Positions 17,501 to 24,622 of a DNA stretch of 46,438 nucleotides are shown here, in pieces (the first letter of the stretch is position 1; each line of letters starts with the position of its first letter). Under the pieces are notes generated by a model. That model was not told where the DNA came from and did no database searches. It saw only the letters and a list, made by a program, of their open reading frames with translations. This stretch comes from an uncultured Hymenobacter sp. (lineage in GTDB: Bacteria; Bacteroidota; Bacteroidia; Cytophagales; Hymenobacteraceae). The stretch lies in assembly GCA_913776615.1 (NCBI GenBank), contig CAJYPK010000013.1:1-46438 (forward strand). Reading direction: 5' to 3'. The position numbers were made by a program, and so were the translations under genes.

Positions 17501-17867
17501 CCTCGATAGCGTACGTGAGCGGCTGGCCGGCAAACACCTGGCTCAGCGCCTCGGCCAGCGTGGCTTGCCGCAGGGTGAGGGTGACGGGCCGGGCGGCCTG
17601 CACCATCTGCGTATTATACAAGAAGGTGTAGCCGCTCTGCTGCTCGATGTGCTTGAGCGCCTGGCTCAGGGGCACGTTGCGCTCGGTGAGCGTGATGGTT
17701 TGGGCGTAAGCCGCCGCGGCCGGCGCTTCGAGGGCGCTCAGGGCCAGCACCAGCGGCGTGGCCTGGGCCAGCCGCCGCAGTCGCCGCCAGGGGCCGGCCG
17801 GGGCCAGCAGGGGGGTAAACGGGTGCGTCATAGAAAAAAGAGTGAGGAAGGGTTGGTTTGGCGGCAT
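14523..17867 (-). CDS. SusC/RagA TonB-dependent transporter with STN domain
   Basis: Encodes 1114 residues. After the signal peptide comes an STN domain (about residues 55-130, TITLTERNVPLSQALKHIEQ) that in this class passes a signal to a FecR anti-sigma factor. It is followed by a CarboxypepD-like domain (IGIVRDENGEPIPGVTVRV), a TonB-box region (DDVVVVAYGT), the plug (LQGRLAGVLVTPATG, LYVVDGVPY, ANGVVLITTKK) and the barrel. The STN domain and adjacent fecR and sigma genes mark it as a ligand-sensing transporter. I use ATG 17867; an in-frame ATG at 17831 would shorten it by twelve residues and fits a signal peptide equally well. The substrate is unknown. Confidence 0.94.
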   Translation of the reverse strand: MPPNQPFLTLFSMTHPFTPLLAPAGPWRRLRRLAQATPLVLALSALEAPAAAAYAQTITLTERNVPLSQALKHIEQQSGYTFLYNTQMVQAARPVTLTLRQATLAEALSQVFAGQPLTYAIEDKSIIIKQKPAGRAAVAAPVQVIGIVRDENGEPIPGVTVRVKSADARTAPSTATDANGQYNLTVASPDAVLIFSYVGYEPQEIPLNGQTSIEVKLRRGVSKLDDVVVVAYGTTTQRENTGAVGTIDAKTIAQQPVSNPMEALQGRLAGVLVTPATGFGGSTLNVQIRGQNSLLGGNQPLYVVDGVPYAANGLNSFAAFGAFAPQGSYDSPLNSINPADIASIDVLKDADATAIYGSRGANGVVLITTKKAKAGQGKLDVNVYTGAGQATRFINQLNTEQYLAMRREAFANDGITPTAGNAPDLVTFDQQRYTDWQKTLIGGTAPVTDAQASYTAGTTLTRMAITGGFRRQGSIYLGDYFSNRYNGRLAINQASANGRLHLDASMGYVHTSNRQAAQDFTTLITLPPNYNPYNADGTLNFVAGLTNPYAIALRGITNTSRNLLGDVALSYTILPGLAAKVSAGLNRLTMDQFSPRPAASVSPFDGAVKASAEIANAATTTYLAEPQLTYNRTVGVGDLQVLAGGTFQQTASEQLYVAATDYVSDAVLENLTAASTKTYYVDDAFTYRYQSVFGRLNYNYKGRYIVNGTFRRDGSSKFGPDNRWGNFGAGGAAWLFSGEEFVKNNLPVLSYGKLRASYGITGNDLGTGYYDYLATFQSTGRAAYGSLLGLTPSRLSNANFRWENVKKLDLAIELGFLKDRILLTADYYRSISDNQLVGYAVPSQTGFSSVTANFPAVVLNRGFEFSLNTTNVQTGQFTWTSAATLTVPTNKLLEFPNLAGSFYGSRYLLGESTSLTRFYPYTGIDPATGLASGTYVSPTGQFANNPALSTEIRTTGYPKFYGGLQNSLSYKGFSLDFFLQFTKQTAKSYVPQGPPGQSMSNWTTDALRRWQKPGDVTDIPKATASFGPAYSTYFNYTNSPDVFGDASFIRLKTLALGYALPAATVQSWHLQGLRVYVQGQNLFTLTRYNGFDPEVPLWALPPQRVLTGGVQVSI

Positions 17868-17951
17868 GGGCGGCGGCGTGGCGCAAGGCGCGGCCCAGCC
17901 CCCGGCGGGGGCGGTGTAACACGGGCGGGTGGGAGAAAGAAGGGCGGGGCG

Positions 17952-19088
17952 CTAGGGCTGCACCGTAATGCGGTGGCCCTGCGTGGTAAAACGCACGGCG
18001 CCGGTCAGCTCCAGCATGCGCAGCACGGCGGCGGCGTCTTTGTAGCGGGATATTTTCCCGTTGAAGTCCTTGTTAGTCAGCGCACCCTGGTACTGCACAT
18101 CCACGTCGTACCAGCGGGCTACCTGGCGCATGATGCCCTCGATAGGCTCGTCGTTGAACACGAAGTAGCCGTTTTTCCAGGCTACGGCGTGCTGCACGTC
18201 CACGGCCCGCACCTGCACGGTGCCATCGGGCTGGGGCCGGGCCTGCTGGCCCGGCTGCAACACCACCTGCCGGGAGCCCTGGCTCAGGCGCACCGCGCCT
18301 TCGAGCAGGGTGGCGGCCAGCGCCGGCTCGTCGGGATAGGCCTGCACGTCGAAGTGCGTACCCAGCACCGTTACCTCGGCCCCCCGGGCAGCTACTTTGA
18401 AGGGGTGCCGGGCATCCTTAGCCACTTCAAAATAAGCTTCGCCAGTCAGCTCGACCCGCCGCTCGGCCCCGGTGAAGGCCACCGGGAAGCGCAGCGACGA
18501 GGCGGCGTTCAGCCACACCTGGCTGCCGTCGGGCAGCGTGAGCTGGTATTGCCCGCCGCGGGGCGTGGCTACCGTATTATACAGGAGGGGCTGGCCGGTG
18601 GTCGGCGCACCGACAGCGTAGCGCAACTGGCCGTCGGCCGTTTTCTGCACCTGGCTGCCGCCCTGCCGGGCCAGCAAGCCCCGGCCGGCCTGGTCGAGCA
18701 GCACGGTACGGCCGTCGGCCAGGGTGAGCAGGGCTTGGTTGCGGCCGGGGGCCAGCCGGGCGGGGGCGGCGGGCCGACTCGGCCGGCTGGCTACCGGCGG
18801 CGCGGGGGTGCGCGGCCAGCGCAGGTAGCCGATGCCCGCCACCAATACTACGACCAGGGCCAGCAGGCCCGCCCAGCGCCGTCGGCGGCGCGCTGGCTGC
18901 AAGCTGGGCCGCAGCCGCTGCCAGATGGCGGCCCGCGCTGCCTCCTCCGCGCCCATGCGGGCCTCGTCCCAGGGCAGGTCGGGCAGGGGATTGGCGGCCA
19001 GGTAGGCCTCCAGGCGCGCCAGTTCCTCGGCAGTGGCCGTGCGGGTCTGCTGCTTGTCGTAAAGGTCCAGGTACTCGTCGTCGGTCAT
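17952..19088 (-). CDS. FecR family anti-sigma factor
   Basis: Encodes 378 residues. The cytoplasmic N-terminus (about 1-68) binds the sigma factor, and one membrane helix follows near residues 71-89 (WAGLLALVVVLVAGIGYL). The periplasmic FecR domain is recognisable by NTVATPRGGQYQLTLPDGSQVWLNAASSLRFP, RRVELTGEAYFEVAKD and VTVLGTHFDVQAY. The C-terminal DUF4974-like domain (YFVFNDEPIEGIMRQVARWYDVDVQY) contacts the STN domain of the transporter. The gene is 84 bp upstream of the STN-type susC on the same strand, and the likely cognate sigma gene is divergent, 214 bp away. Confidence 0.95.
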   Translation of the reverse strand: MTDDEYLDLYDKQQTRTATAEELARLEAYLAANPLPDLPWDEARMGAEEAARAAIWQRLRPSLQPARRRRRWAGLLALVVVLVAGIGYLRWPRTPAPPVASRPSRPAAPARLAPGRNQALLTLADGRTVLLDQAGRGLLARQGGSQVQKTADGQLRYAVGAPTTGQPLLYNTVATPRGGQYQLTLPDGSQVWLNAASSLRFPVAFTGAERRVELTGEAYFEVAKDARHPFKVAARGAEVTVLGTHFDVQAYPDEPALAATLLEGAVRLSQGSRQVVLQPGQQARPQPDGTVQVRAVDVQHAVAWKNGYFVFNDEPIEGIMRQVARWYDVDVQYQGALTNKDFNGKISRYKDAAAVLRMLELTGAVRFTTQGHRITVQP

Positions 19089-19220
19089 GGGGCAAGGGGC
19101 TCACTTAGGTAGTGTGCTTTCCCCCTCCCCTACGCACATACTTTTTGAAAAAAAAGTTAAAATTTTTTCGAGCCGTCATTATTTAGTAATCCTGGAGACG
19201 CATTTCTTAGCGGTCATTCT

Positions 19221-19228
19221 TACATTTG
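19221..19228 (+). promoter_or_regulatory. Candidate -7 box for the ECF sigma gene
   Basis: TACATTTG matches the Bacteroidota -7 consensus TAnnTTTG and lies 74 bp upstream of the sigma ATG in the 214-bp divergent region. No convincing TTG -33 element is present, so this is only a candidate. Confidence 0.3.
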
Positions 19229-19302
19229 GGTGCGTAGGCTGCCCCGCTGCGGCCCGGCGAAAATTTAGTTATAGTCTGCTCATTTTCTTGCGCTAGCTGC
19301 TC

Positions 19303-19875
19303 ATGACTGCCACCGACCTTGCTTTGTGGGAAGCCATTCGGCAGGGCGATACGGCGGCCTTCGCGGCGCTGTACGAGCGGTACTGGCGGCGGCTGTTTAC
19401 CACCGCCTTCGCCCGCCTGCCCGACCGCGAGGCCTGCGAGGAAATTGTGCACGATATTTTTTTGACGCTCTGGACCGAGCGGGCGCGCCTCCAGATTGCC
19501 GCCCCGGCGGCCTACCTCTCGGCGGCGGTGTACTACCAGGCCATTCGTTTCCGGCGCGCCGCCAGCGCCAGCCGCCTGCATTACTCCGACGAGCTCGACA
19601 CCCTGAGCACCGACGCCGCCTACAACACTGGCGAAACGGCCCTGCTCGGCCTCGATTTTGAGGGCAAGCTCACGGCGGCGCTCAACCAATTGCCCCAGCG
19701 CTGCCGCGAGATCTTCCTGCTCAGCCGCATCCAGCATTTCTCCAACGAGGAAATTGCCGAGCGCCTGCACATCTCGCGTCGCTCGGTTGAGAACCAGCTT
19801 ACGACGGCCCTGCGGCACTTGCGCCTTACGCTCAAGTGCCTGGGCGTAGTGTGGCTCGTGACGCACCTGGGCTAG
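19303..19875 (+). CDS. ECF RNA polymerase sigma-70 factor
   Basis: Encodes 190 residues with the two-domain layout of extracytoplasmic-function sigma factors. Region 2 includes DTAAFAALYERYWRRLFTTAFARL and EEIVHDIFLTLWTER, and region 4 is QLPQRCREIFLLSRIQHFSNEEIAERLHISRRSVENQLTTALRHL, a helix-turn-helix for -35 recognition. It belongs to the Bacteroidota FecI-like group paired with FecR and STN-type SusC. It is transcribed away from fecR, susC and susD, whereas the usual order puts sigma first on the same strand. Translation starts at ATG 19303; the ORF ends 55 bp before a long inverted repeat. Confidence 0.95.
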   Translation: MTATDLALWEAIRQGDTAAFAALYERYWRRLFTTAFARLPDREACEEIVHDIFLTLWTERARLQIAAPAAYLSAAVYYQAIRFRRAASASRLHYSDELDTLSTDAAYNTGETALLGLDFEGKLTAALNQLPQRCREIFLLSRIQHFSNEEIAERLHISRRSVENQLTTALRHLRLTLKCLGVVWLVTHLG

Positions 19876-19930
19876 CGGGGAGCGACTGGGGGTGCCTGGA
19901 GCAAATCTGCTGGCGCTAGCCCCGCTGGTG

Positions 19931-20136
19931 CTGGCGCGAGTTTAGGCGGAGCCGTAACTCGCCGCCGGCCAGTGGGTGGAGTTTCCAAACTCCACTGCCG
20001 CAAAGTAGCGTACGGTTGACGGCTTACTTACTGAATAACTGAATGCTAGGCCGACTTGCCGCTTCGCGGCAGTGGAGTTTGGAAACTCCACCCACTGACC
20101 GGCGGCGAGTTACGGCTCCGCCTAAACTCGCGCCAG
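19931..20136. repeat. Long inverted hairpin repeat, family B copy 1
   Basis: Two 71-bp arms (19931-20001 and 20066-20136) match with a single mismatch around a 64-bp centre. Each arm contains a CGAGTT...AACTCG hairpin with an inner GGC/GCC stem, followed by GTGGAGTTT-CC-AAACTCCAC. A third TGCCGC/GCGGCA hairpin straddles the arm-centre border and is intact only on the right side. The element begins 55 bp after the sigma stop codon. Partial matches to the arm ends also occur just outside it. Confidence 0.88.
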
Positions 20137-20416
20137 TGCGGGTCGCGCCAGCAGCAGCGGGGCCTGTACGGCTGGCAGCGCGGCTCTATTCACCCACTTT
20201 TTAAGCTTATGGCTAAGCTTGCCTGGGGCATTTGGACGGTATAGTTACCGCGTTGGTCGATGAATGGCGCTGCGCACAAATTTATTACTCATTAATAATC
20301 AGAATTTTGCCGAAAAATCGCTGCCGAGCTAGCGCTTGGGCGTGGCACAGGGCTTGCAAAATGGAAAGCAGACGCGTCTTCCTTTCCTTTTCTAACCCTT
20401 TTACCTGCCGCTTACC

Positions 20417-20677
20417 ATGAAAACCTCCCTTTTTTCGTTTGTTGCCGCCGCTGCGCTTTTCGTAACTACCGCCGCCTCGGCCGCCGCTCCCATCGACCAC
20501 GACCGCGACCCGCGCCGGATGTCGCCCCGCGAACGGGCCCGCTACGAGGAGCGCCTGCGCATCGAACAAGCTCAGCGTGAGCGCGAGCGCCAGGCCGCCA
20601 TTGCGCGGGCTCGCTGGGAAGCCCAGCACCGCCACGACCACGGCCCGGCCTACGGCTATGGCTACGGCCGCCGCTAA
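20417..20677 (+). CDS. Small secreted basic His/Arg/Glu-rich protein
   Basis: Encodes 86 residues. A clean signal peptide (MKTSLFSFVAAAALFVTTAASA) is followed by a short charged mature part. That part holds a predicted helix rich in Arg and Glu (RRMSPRERARYEERLRIEQAQRERERQ) and a His/Gly/Tyr tail (HRHDHGPAYGYGYGRR). I do not recognise a family. A good terminator lies 25 bp downstream, so the gene is monocistronic. ATG 20417 is supported by the signal peptide starting exactly there. The His-rich tail could bind metal or contact the envelope, but this is a guess. The 280 bp between the repeat and this gene show no other ORF with coding character. Confidence 0.7.
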   Translation: MKTSLFSFVAAAALFVTTAASAAAPIDHDRDPRRMSPRERARYEERLRIEQAQRERERQAAIARARWEAQHRHDHGPAYGYGYGRR

Positions 20678-20702
20678 GCTCCTAGTTGCTCTTTCGCCAA
20701 CG

Positions 20703-20735
20703 GCCCCGCGCTTCCCCAGGAGCGCGGGGCTTTTT
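20703..20735 (+). terminator. Rho-independent terminator
   Basis: A perfect 10-bp stem GCCCCGCGCT/AGCGCGGGGC with an 8-base loop (20713-20720) is followed by five T residues. It ends the transcript of the small secreted protein. Confidence 0.88.
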
Positions 20736-20760
20736 GCGTGGATTGTAACCCGAGCCGATG

Positions 20761-20834
20761 GGTAGCCGTGCGGACTTTGTAGTCCGCGCCTATCGGGCTG
20801 ACAAGACGCGGTCTACAAAGCCCGCACGGCTACC
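20761..20834. repeat. Inverted hairpin repeat, family D copy 2
   Basis: Arms 20761-20788 and 20807-20834 (28 bp) match with two mismatches around an 18-bp spacer. The left arm contains GTAG near its start and the same CGGACTTTGTAGTCCG hairpin core as the copy at 5492-5561. It lies 26 bp beyond the terminator. Confidence 0.8.
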
Positions 20835-20888
20835 TACTGGCTCCGCAACCGCACTACTCAGCCAATCTCGGCCATCGCTAGCTCTTTT

Positions 20889-20912
20889 TTGCGTGCAAAC
20901 GTTTGCACGCAA
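20889..20912. promoter_or_regulatory. LacI-family operator O1
   Basis: A perfect 24-bp palindrome centred on the core TGCAAACGTTTGCA (20894-20907), with a central CG as LacI/PurR-type repressors require. It is the longest of three perfect copies in the window and lies about 580 bp upstream of the susC ATG. Confidence 0.75.
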
Positions 20913-21216
20913 GAGCATTAAAAGCGCCTATTCACTAGGCTAACCAGGCGACGCTGGCCTTACCGCATCATACGCAAGACGGCGAATAGAATAAAAATTT
21001 GGCGTCTTCAGGCTGTACTATTCGATGATCCTGAGAAGCGCGTTGAACTGAGGCTAATGGTAAAATAATGCGGCACTAAGGCTTGGACGAACAGTTGCAA
21101 ATCCCAAATAGCTAGCCGCTTACTTGGACGCATTTCTGCGCAATCAGCCGCCAGCAATAAGCTGCACAATACTGATTAAATGTTAGTTACCAGTAAAAAA
21201 AGTGTAACTACCCGCG

Positions 21217-21247
21217 TTTTGCGTTGTCCAAAAAGAACCTATTTTTA
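21217..21247 (+). promoter_or_regulatory. Candidate susC promoter
   Basis: TTTTG (21217-21221) and TATTTTTA (21240-21247) are 18 bp apart and fit the Bacteroidota -33/-7 pattern with one mismatch in the -7 box. A second possibility places the -7 box (AACGTTTG) inside operator O2, with TTG at 21401-21403, giving a shorter leader. Confidence 0.35.
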
Positions 21248-21417
21248 CGCCGCCATTCGGCATCCTGCTGCTTGTTTTTGCCCGGCGTAGCTAGTGGCTA
21301 CGGCCGGTAGTTGCCAGCCACTGGAGCTTTCGGCTCGGCTGGTAAGACTGCGCCTACTCGATTATTCTGGTTTGCCTTTATCGGCGCCTACGAGCGCGGC
21401 TTGGTTACCGCCATCCG

Positions 21418-21431
21418 TGCAAACGTTTGCA
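21418..21431. promoter_or_regulatory. LacI-family operator O2
   Basis: A perfect 14-bp palindrome TGCAAACGTTTGCA, ending 44 bp before the susC start codon. It is identical in core to the sites beside the lacI gene at 32293-32306 and to O1, so the local LacI protein most likely represses susC here. Confidence 0.78.
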
Positions 21432-21475
21432 TAAACTCGGCTATTTCCGCTGCTTTTCCACTTAATCCCACCCCC

Positions 21476-24400
21476 ATGAAAAAGCTCGTACCCCCCACCG
21501 GGCGGTTGTTGCTTCCCATGCTGGCCTGCTGCCTCCTACTGGCCGCGGCCACTGCGGCCCCCTTGGCGGCCAGCTCTTCGCTGCTGGTACGCGGCGGCCA
21601 GCCAGCGGCTCCCGTTACCGGCCGCGTCACCGACGAAAAAGGCGAGGGCCTGCCCGGCGTGACGGTGCTCGTGAAGGGCACCACCCAGGGCACTTCGACC
21701 GACGCCAACGGCAACTTTACCATCGACGTGCCCGCGGGCGGCTCGCTGGTGATTTCCTCCATCGGCTACGCCACCCAGACCATTGTGGTGGGCAGCCAGA
21801 CCACCCTGGCCATCCGCCTGGCCACTGACGCCCAGCAGCTTTCGGAAGCCGTGGTGGTGGGCTACCTCACCCAGGAGCGGCAAAACGTGACCGGCTCGGT
21901 AACTACGCTGGGGGCCACCGAGGTGCAGCGCGCCCCGGTAGCTTCCACGGCCGAGGCCATCCAGGGCCGCCTGCCGGGCGTGCAGGTGACCAACTCGGGC
22001 GCGCCGGGCCAGGGGCCGGTAGTCAACATCCGGGGGCTGGGCACGCTGGGCGGGGCCAGCAGCGCCCCGCTCTACGTGGTCGACGGGCTGTGGATCGAGC
22101 CCACCAGCAGCGCGGGGCGCGACATCAACCCCGCCGATATCGAGTCGGTGCAGGTGCTCAAGGACGCCGCGGCGCTGGCTCCCTACGGCGTATCGGGCGC
22201 TAACGGCGTGATTATCATCACCACCAAGCGCGGCAAAAACGGCAAGGCCGCCATCAGCTTCAACGCCAGCGGCGGTATTCAGAACATCTGGCGCAAGCTC
22301 GACCTGGCCAACGCGGCGCAGTGGGCGGCCGTCAACAACCAGGCCTACGACAACGCTGGCCTGCCGCGCCAGCCCTACGCCGCCAACCTGCCCGCCGGCA
22401 TCGATACCAACTGGCAGAATGAGTTTTTCAAACAGGGCTCGGTGCAGGATTACAACCTGGGCTTCTCGGGCGGGGGCGAAAACTCGAACTACAACGTCTC
22501 GGGCGGGTATTTCAAGCAGAACGGCACCGTGCAGGGGCCGAATTTCGAGCGCTTCACGGCGCGGGTAAACACGGGCTTTACCCGGGGCCGGCTGCGTGTG
22601 GGCGAGAATTTACAGCTCGTGCGGGCTAATCAGACCTACCTCAACGGCACGCCCTTCGTGGACATTCTGCGGATGCTGCCCGTCATCCCGGTGAACGACC
22701 CGACCACGCCCGGCGGCTTCGGCATTGGCAACAACAACGCCATCACCTTCGGTACCAACCCGATCGCGCTGCAACGCCTGCTCAACTCGACCAGCACTAA
22801 CAACCGCATCCTGGGCAACGCCTACGCCGAGGTGCAGATTTTCGACTTCCTGCGCTACCGCCTCAACCTGGGCATCGAGTACCACGGCTTCCGCGACCAG
22901 CAGAAGCGGCAGTACGGCATCTGGCGGCGCAACGACGCGACCACGCCATCCAACTACGGCGACGACCAGGGCAACGAGCTCTTCGGCCAGGCCGAAAACA
23001 CGCTGACCTTCGACAAAAGCTTTGGCCAGCACAACCTCACGGCCGTGGCGGGCTACAGCCGGCAGCGTCGCAGCTTCGAGTTTACGCGGGGCGTGAACTT
23101 CGGCTACGGCACCGGCCCCACGTACTACTGGGCGCTCGACGCGGGCACCCAGACGCCGCAGGTGATTGGCTCATCGTACGTGCAGGCGCTAGAATCCTTT
23201 TTCGGGCAGGTGACCTACGACTACGACCGGCGCTTCTTGGTGACGGGCGCGTTCCGCCGCGACGGGTCGTCGCGCTTCGCGCCCGAGCGCAAATGGGGCA
23301 ACTTCGGGGCCGGCTCGGTGGGCTGGCGCATCTCGAAGGAGAAGTTTTTTGAGGGCATCACGGTCATCAGCGACCTCAAGCTGCGGGCCAGCTACGGCCG
23401 GCTGGGCAACCAGTACCTGACCGGGGCCTACGGCGGCTCGTACCTCTACCAGGGCTTTCTCAACACGAACGCCAACTACGTGCTGGGCACTGGCCAGAAC
23501 ATCCAGAACGGGGCCATCCTGACAACGCTGCCCAGCAACATCAAGTGGGAAAGCCGCAACACCCAGAACTACGGCCTGGACCTGGCGCTGCTCGAAAACC
23601 GCTTCTCGCTGTCGGCCGACTACTACATCTCGCGCACGACCGACCTGCTGGCCGCCGTGAACCTGCCCGGCACCCTCGCCAACGCGGGGGCGCTCCCCTA
23701 CCAGAACATCGGTGAGGCCGAAAACCGGGGCTTCGAGTTTAAGGTGGGCTACGCCGACGACCGCAAGGCCTTCAAGTACGGCGCCACGGCCAACCTGACC
23801 ACGCTCCGAAATAAAGTACTGACCCTCAACACCGGCTCGACCGAAGGCTCGGCCCCGCAGTTCCTGACCAGCGGGCCGGGCAGCATCACCCGCACCGAGG
23901 CGGGCTACGAGGTGGGCTCGCTCTACCTCTACCAGTTCGACGGCATTTACCAGACCGGCGACACCAACATTCCGGCGGGCCTGCAAGCCGGCGACGTGCG
24001 CTACAAGGACGTGAACGGCGATGGCGTCATCAACGACAAAGACCGCGTGCACGTGGGCCGGGTGTTCCCCAAAATCCAGTACGGCCTGAACCTGACGGCC
24101 AGCTACGGCGGCTTCGACCTGGCGGCCTTCTTCCAGGGCGTGCAGGGCAACGACGTATTCAACGAGGGCAAATACTGGCTGGAGCGCACCGACGACAACA
24201 ACAACCACCGCGCCGACTTCAGCCCCTGGACGCCCACCAACCCCTCGAACACTACCCCGCGGGCCATCATCGCGGGCGGTCCCAACGGCGACGTGGCCCC
24301 CGGCAACAACGACCGCTACGCCACCACCCGCTGGCTGGAAAGCGGCTCGTACCTGCGCCTCAAAAACGTGCAGCTCGGCTACTCGTTGCCCACCGACCTG

Positions 24401-24586
24401 CTCCAGCGCTCGAAGTACATCAACTCGCTGCGCATTTTCCTGACCGGCCAGAACGTGTTTACCGTGACCAACTACACCGGCTACGACCCCGAAACCGTGG
24501 GCCAGGGCACGCTGGCGCGCAGCGTCGATACGGGCTCCTACCCCAACCTGCGCTCGTTTACGCTCGGCGTGCAGGCCGGCTTCTAA
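21476..24586 (+). CDS. SusC/RagA TonB-linked outer-membrane transporter
   Basis: Encodes 1036 residues. The signal peptide (LLLPMLACCLLLAAATAAPLAA) is followed by a CarboxypepD-like domain from about residue 47 (VTGRVTDEKGEGLPGVTVLVKGTTQGTSTDANGNF). Next come the TonB-box region (SEAVVVGYLT), the plug (IQGRLPGVQVTNSGAP, LYVVDGLWI, ANGVIIITTKRG), and a large barrel ending in LGVQAGF. There is no STN domain, so it does not use FecR signalling; operator O2 suggests LacI control instead. The start is ATG 21476, where the signal peptide begins, although the frame is open for 165 bp further. With the SusD gene 36 bp downstream it imports oligosaccharides released by the nearby GH43 enzymes (inferred). 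Confidence 0.95.
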   Translation: MKKLVPPTGRLLLPMLACCLLLAAATAAPLAASSSLLVRGGQPAAPVTGRVTDEKGEGLPGVTVLVKGTTQGTSTDANGNFTIDVPAGGSLVISSIGYATQTIVVGSQTTLAIRLATDAQQLSEAVVVGYLTQERQNVTGSVTTLGATEVQRAPVASTAEAIQGRLPGVQVTNSGAPGQGPVVNIRGLGTLGGASSAPLYVVDGLWIEPTSSAGRDINPADIESVQVLKDAAALAPYGVSGANGVIIITTKRGKNGKAAISFNASGGIQNIWRKLDLANAAQWAAVNNQAYDNAGLPRQPYAANLPAGIDTNWQNEFFKQGSVQDYNLGFSGGGENSNYNVSGGYFKQNGTVQGPNFERFTARVNTGFTRGRLRVGENLQLVRANQTYLNGTPFVDILRMLPVIPVNDPTTPGGFGIGNNNAITFGTNPIALQRLLNSTSTNNRILGNAYAEVQIFDFLRYRLNLGIEYHGFRDQQKRQYGIWRRNDATTPSNYGDDQGNELFGQAENTLTFDKSFGQHNLTAVAGYSRQRRSFEFTRGVNFGYGTGPTYYWALDAGTQTPQVIGSSYVQALESFFGQVTYDYDRRFLVTGAFRRDGSSRFAPERKWGNFGAGSVGWRISKEKFFEGITVISDLKLRASYGRLGNQYLTGAYGGSYLYQGFLNTNANYVLGTGQNIQNGAILTTLPSNIKWESRNTQNYGLDLALLENRFSLSADYYISRTTDLLAAVNLPGTLANAGALPYQNIGEAENRGFEFKVGYADDRKAFKYGATANLTTLRNKVLTLNTGSTEGSAPQFLTSGPGSITRTEAGYEVGSLYLYQFDGIYQTGDTNIPAGLQAGDVRYKDVNGDGVINDKDRVHVGRVFPKIQYGLNLTASYGGFDLAAFFQGVQGNDVFNEGKYWLERTDDNNNHRADFSPWTPTNPSNTTPRAIIAGGPNGDVAPGNNDRYATTRWLESGSYLRLKNVQLGYSLPTDLLQRSKYINSLRIFLTGQNVFTVTNYTGYDPETVGQGTLARSVDTGSYPNLRSFTLGVQAGF

Positions 24587-24622
24587 CTCCTTCTCCCACC
24601 CGCATTTACAGGTAGCTATACC

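Larger units (their letters stand above)
20835..21475. other. Long regulatory region upstream of susC
   Basis: About 640 bp without a coding ORF, noticeably richer in A/T than its neighbours. It holds two perfect LacI-type operators, 524 bp apart centre to centre (20894-20907 and 21418-21431), and a candidate promoter at 21217-21247. The spacing would allow repression through a DNA loop. Nothing else was recognised in it. Confidence 0.55.

Noticed and set aside
16338..19112. A 924-codon plus-strand open frame opposite susC and fecR
   Set aside because: It is a shadow of GC-rich coding DNA: it runs antisense to two well-supported genes, has no family motifs, and its composition (Ala, Gly, Arg, His, Val rich) is typical of reversed frames.
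19931..20136. Insertion sequence or MITE with target duplication
   Set aside because: No transposase and no convincing target-site duplication at the ends; the hairpin-in-arm layout fits a REPIN better.
21311..21475. N-terminal extension of the second SusC
   Set aside because: It starts at a TTG, covers operator O2, and precedes a clear signal peptide beginning at ATG 21476.
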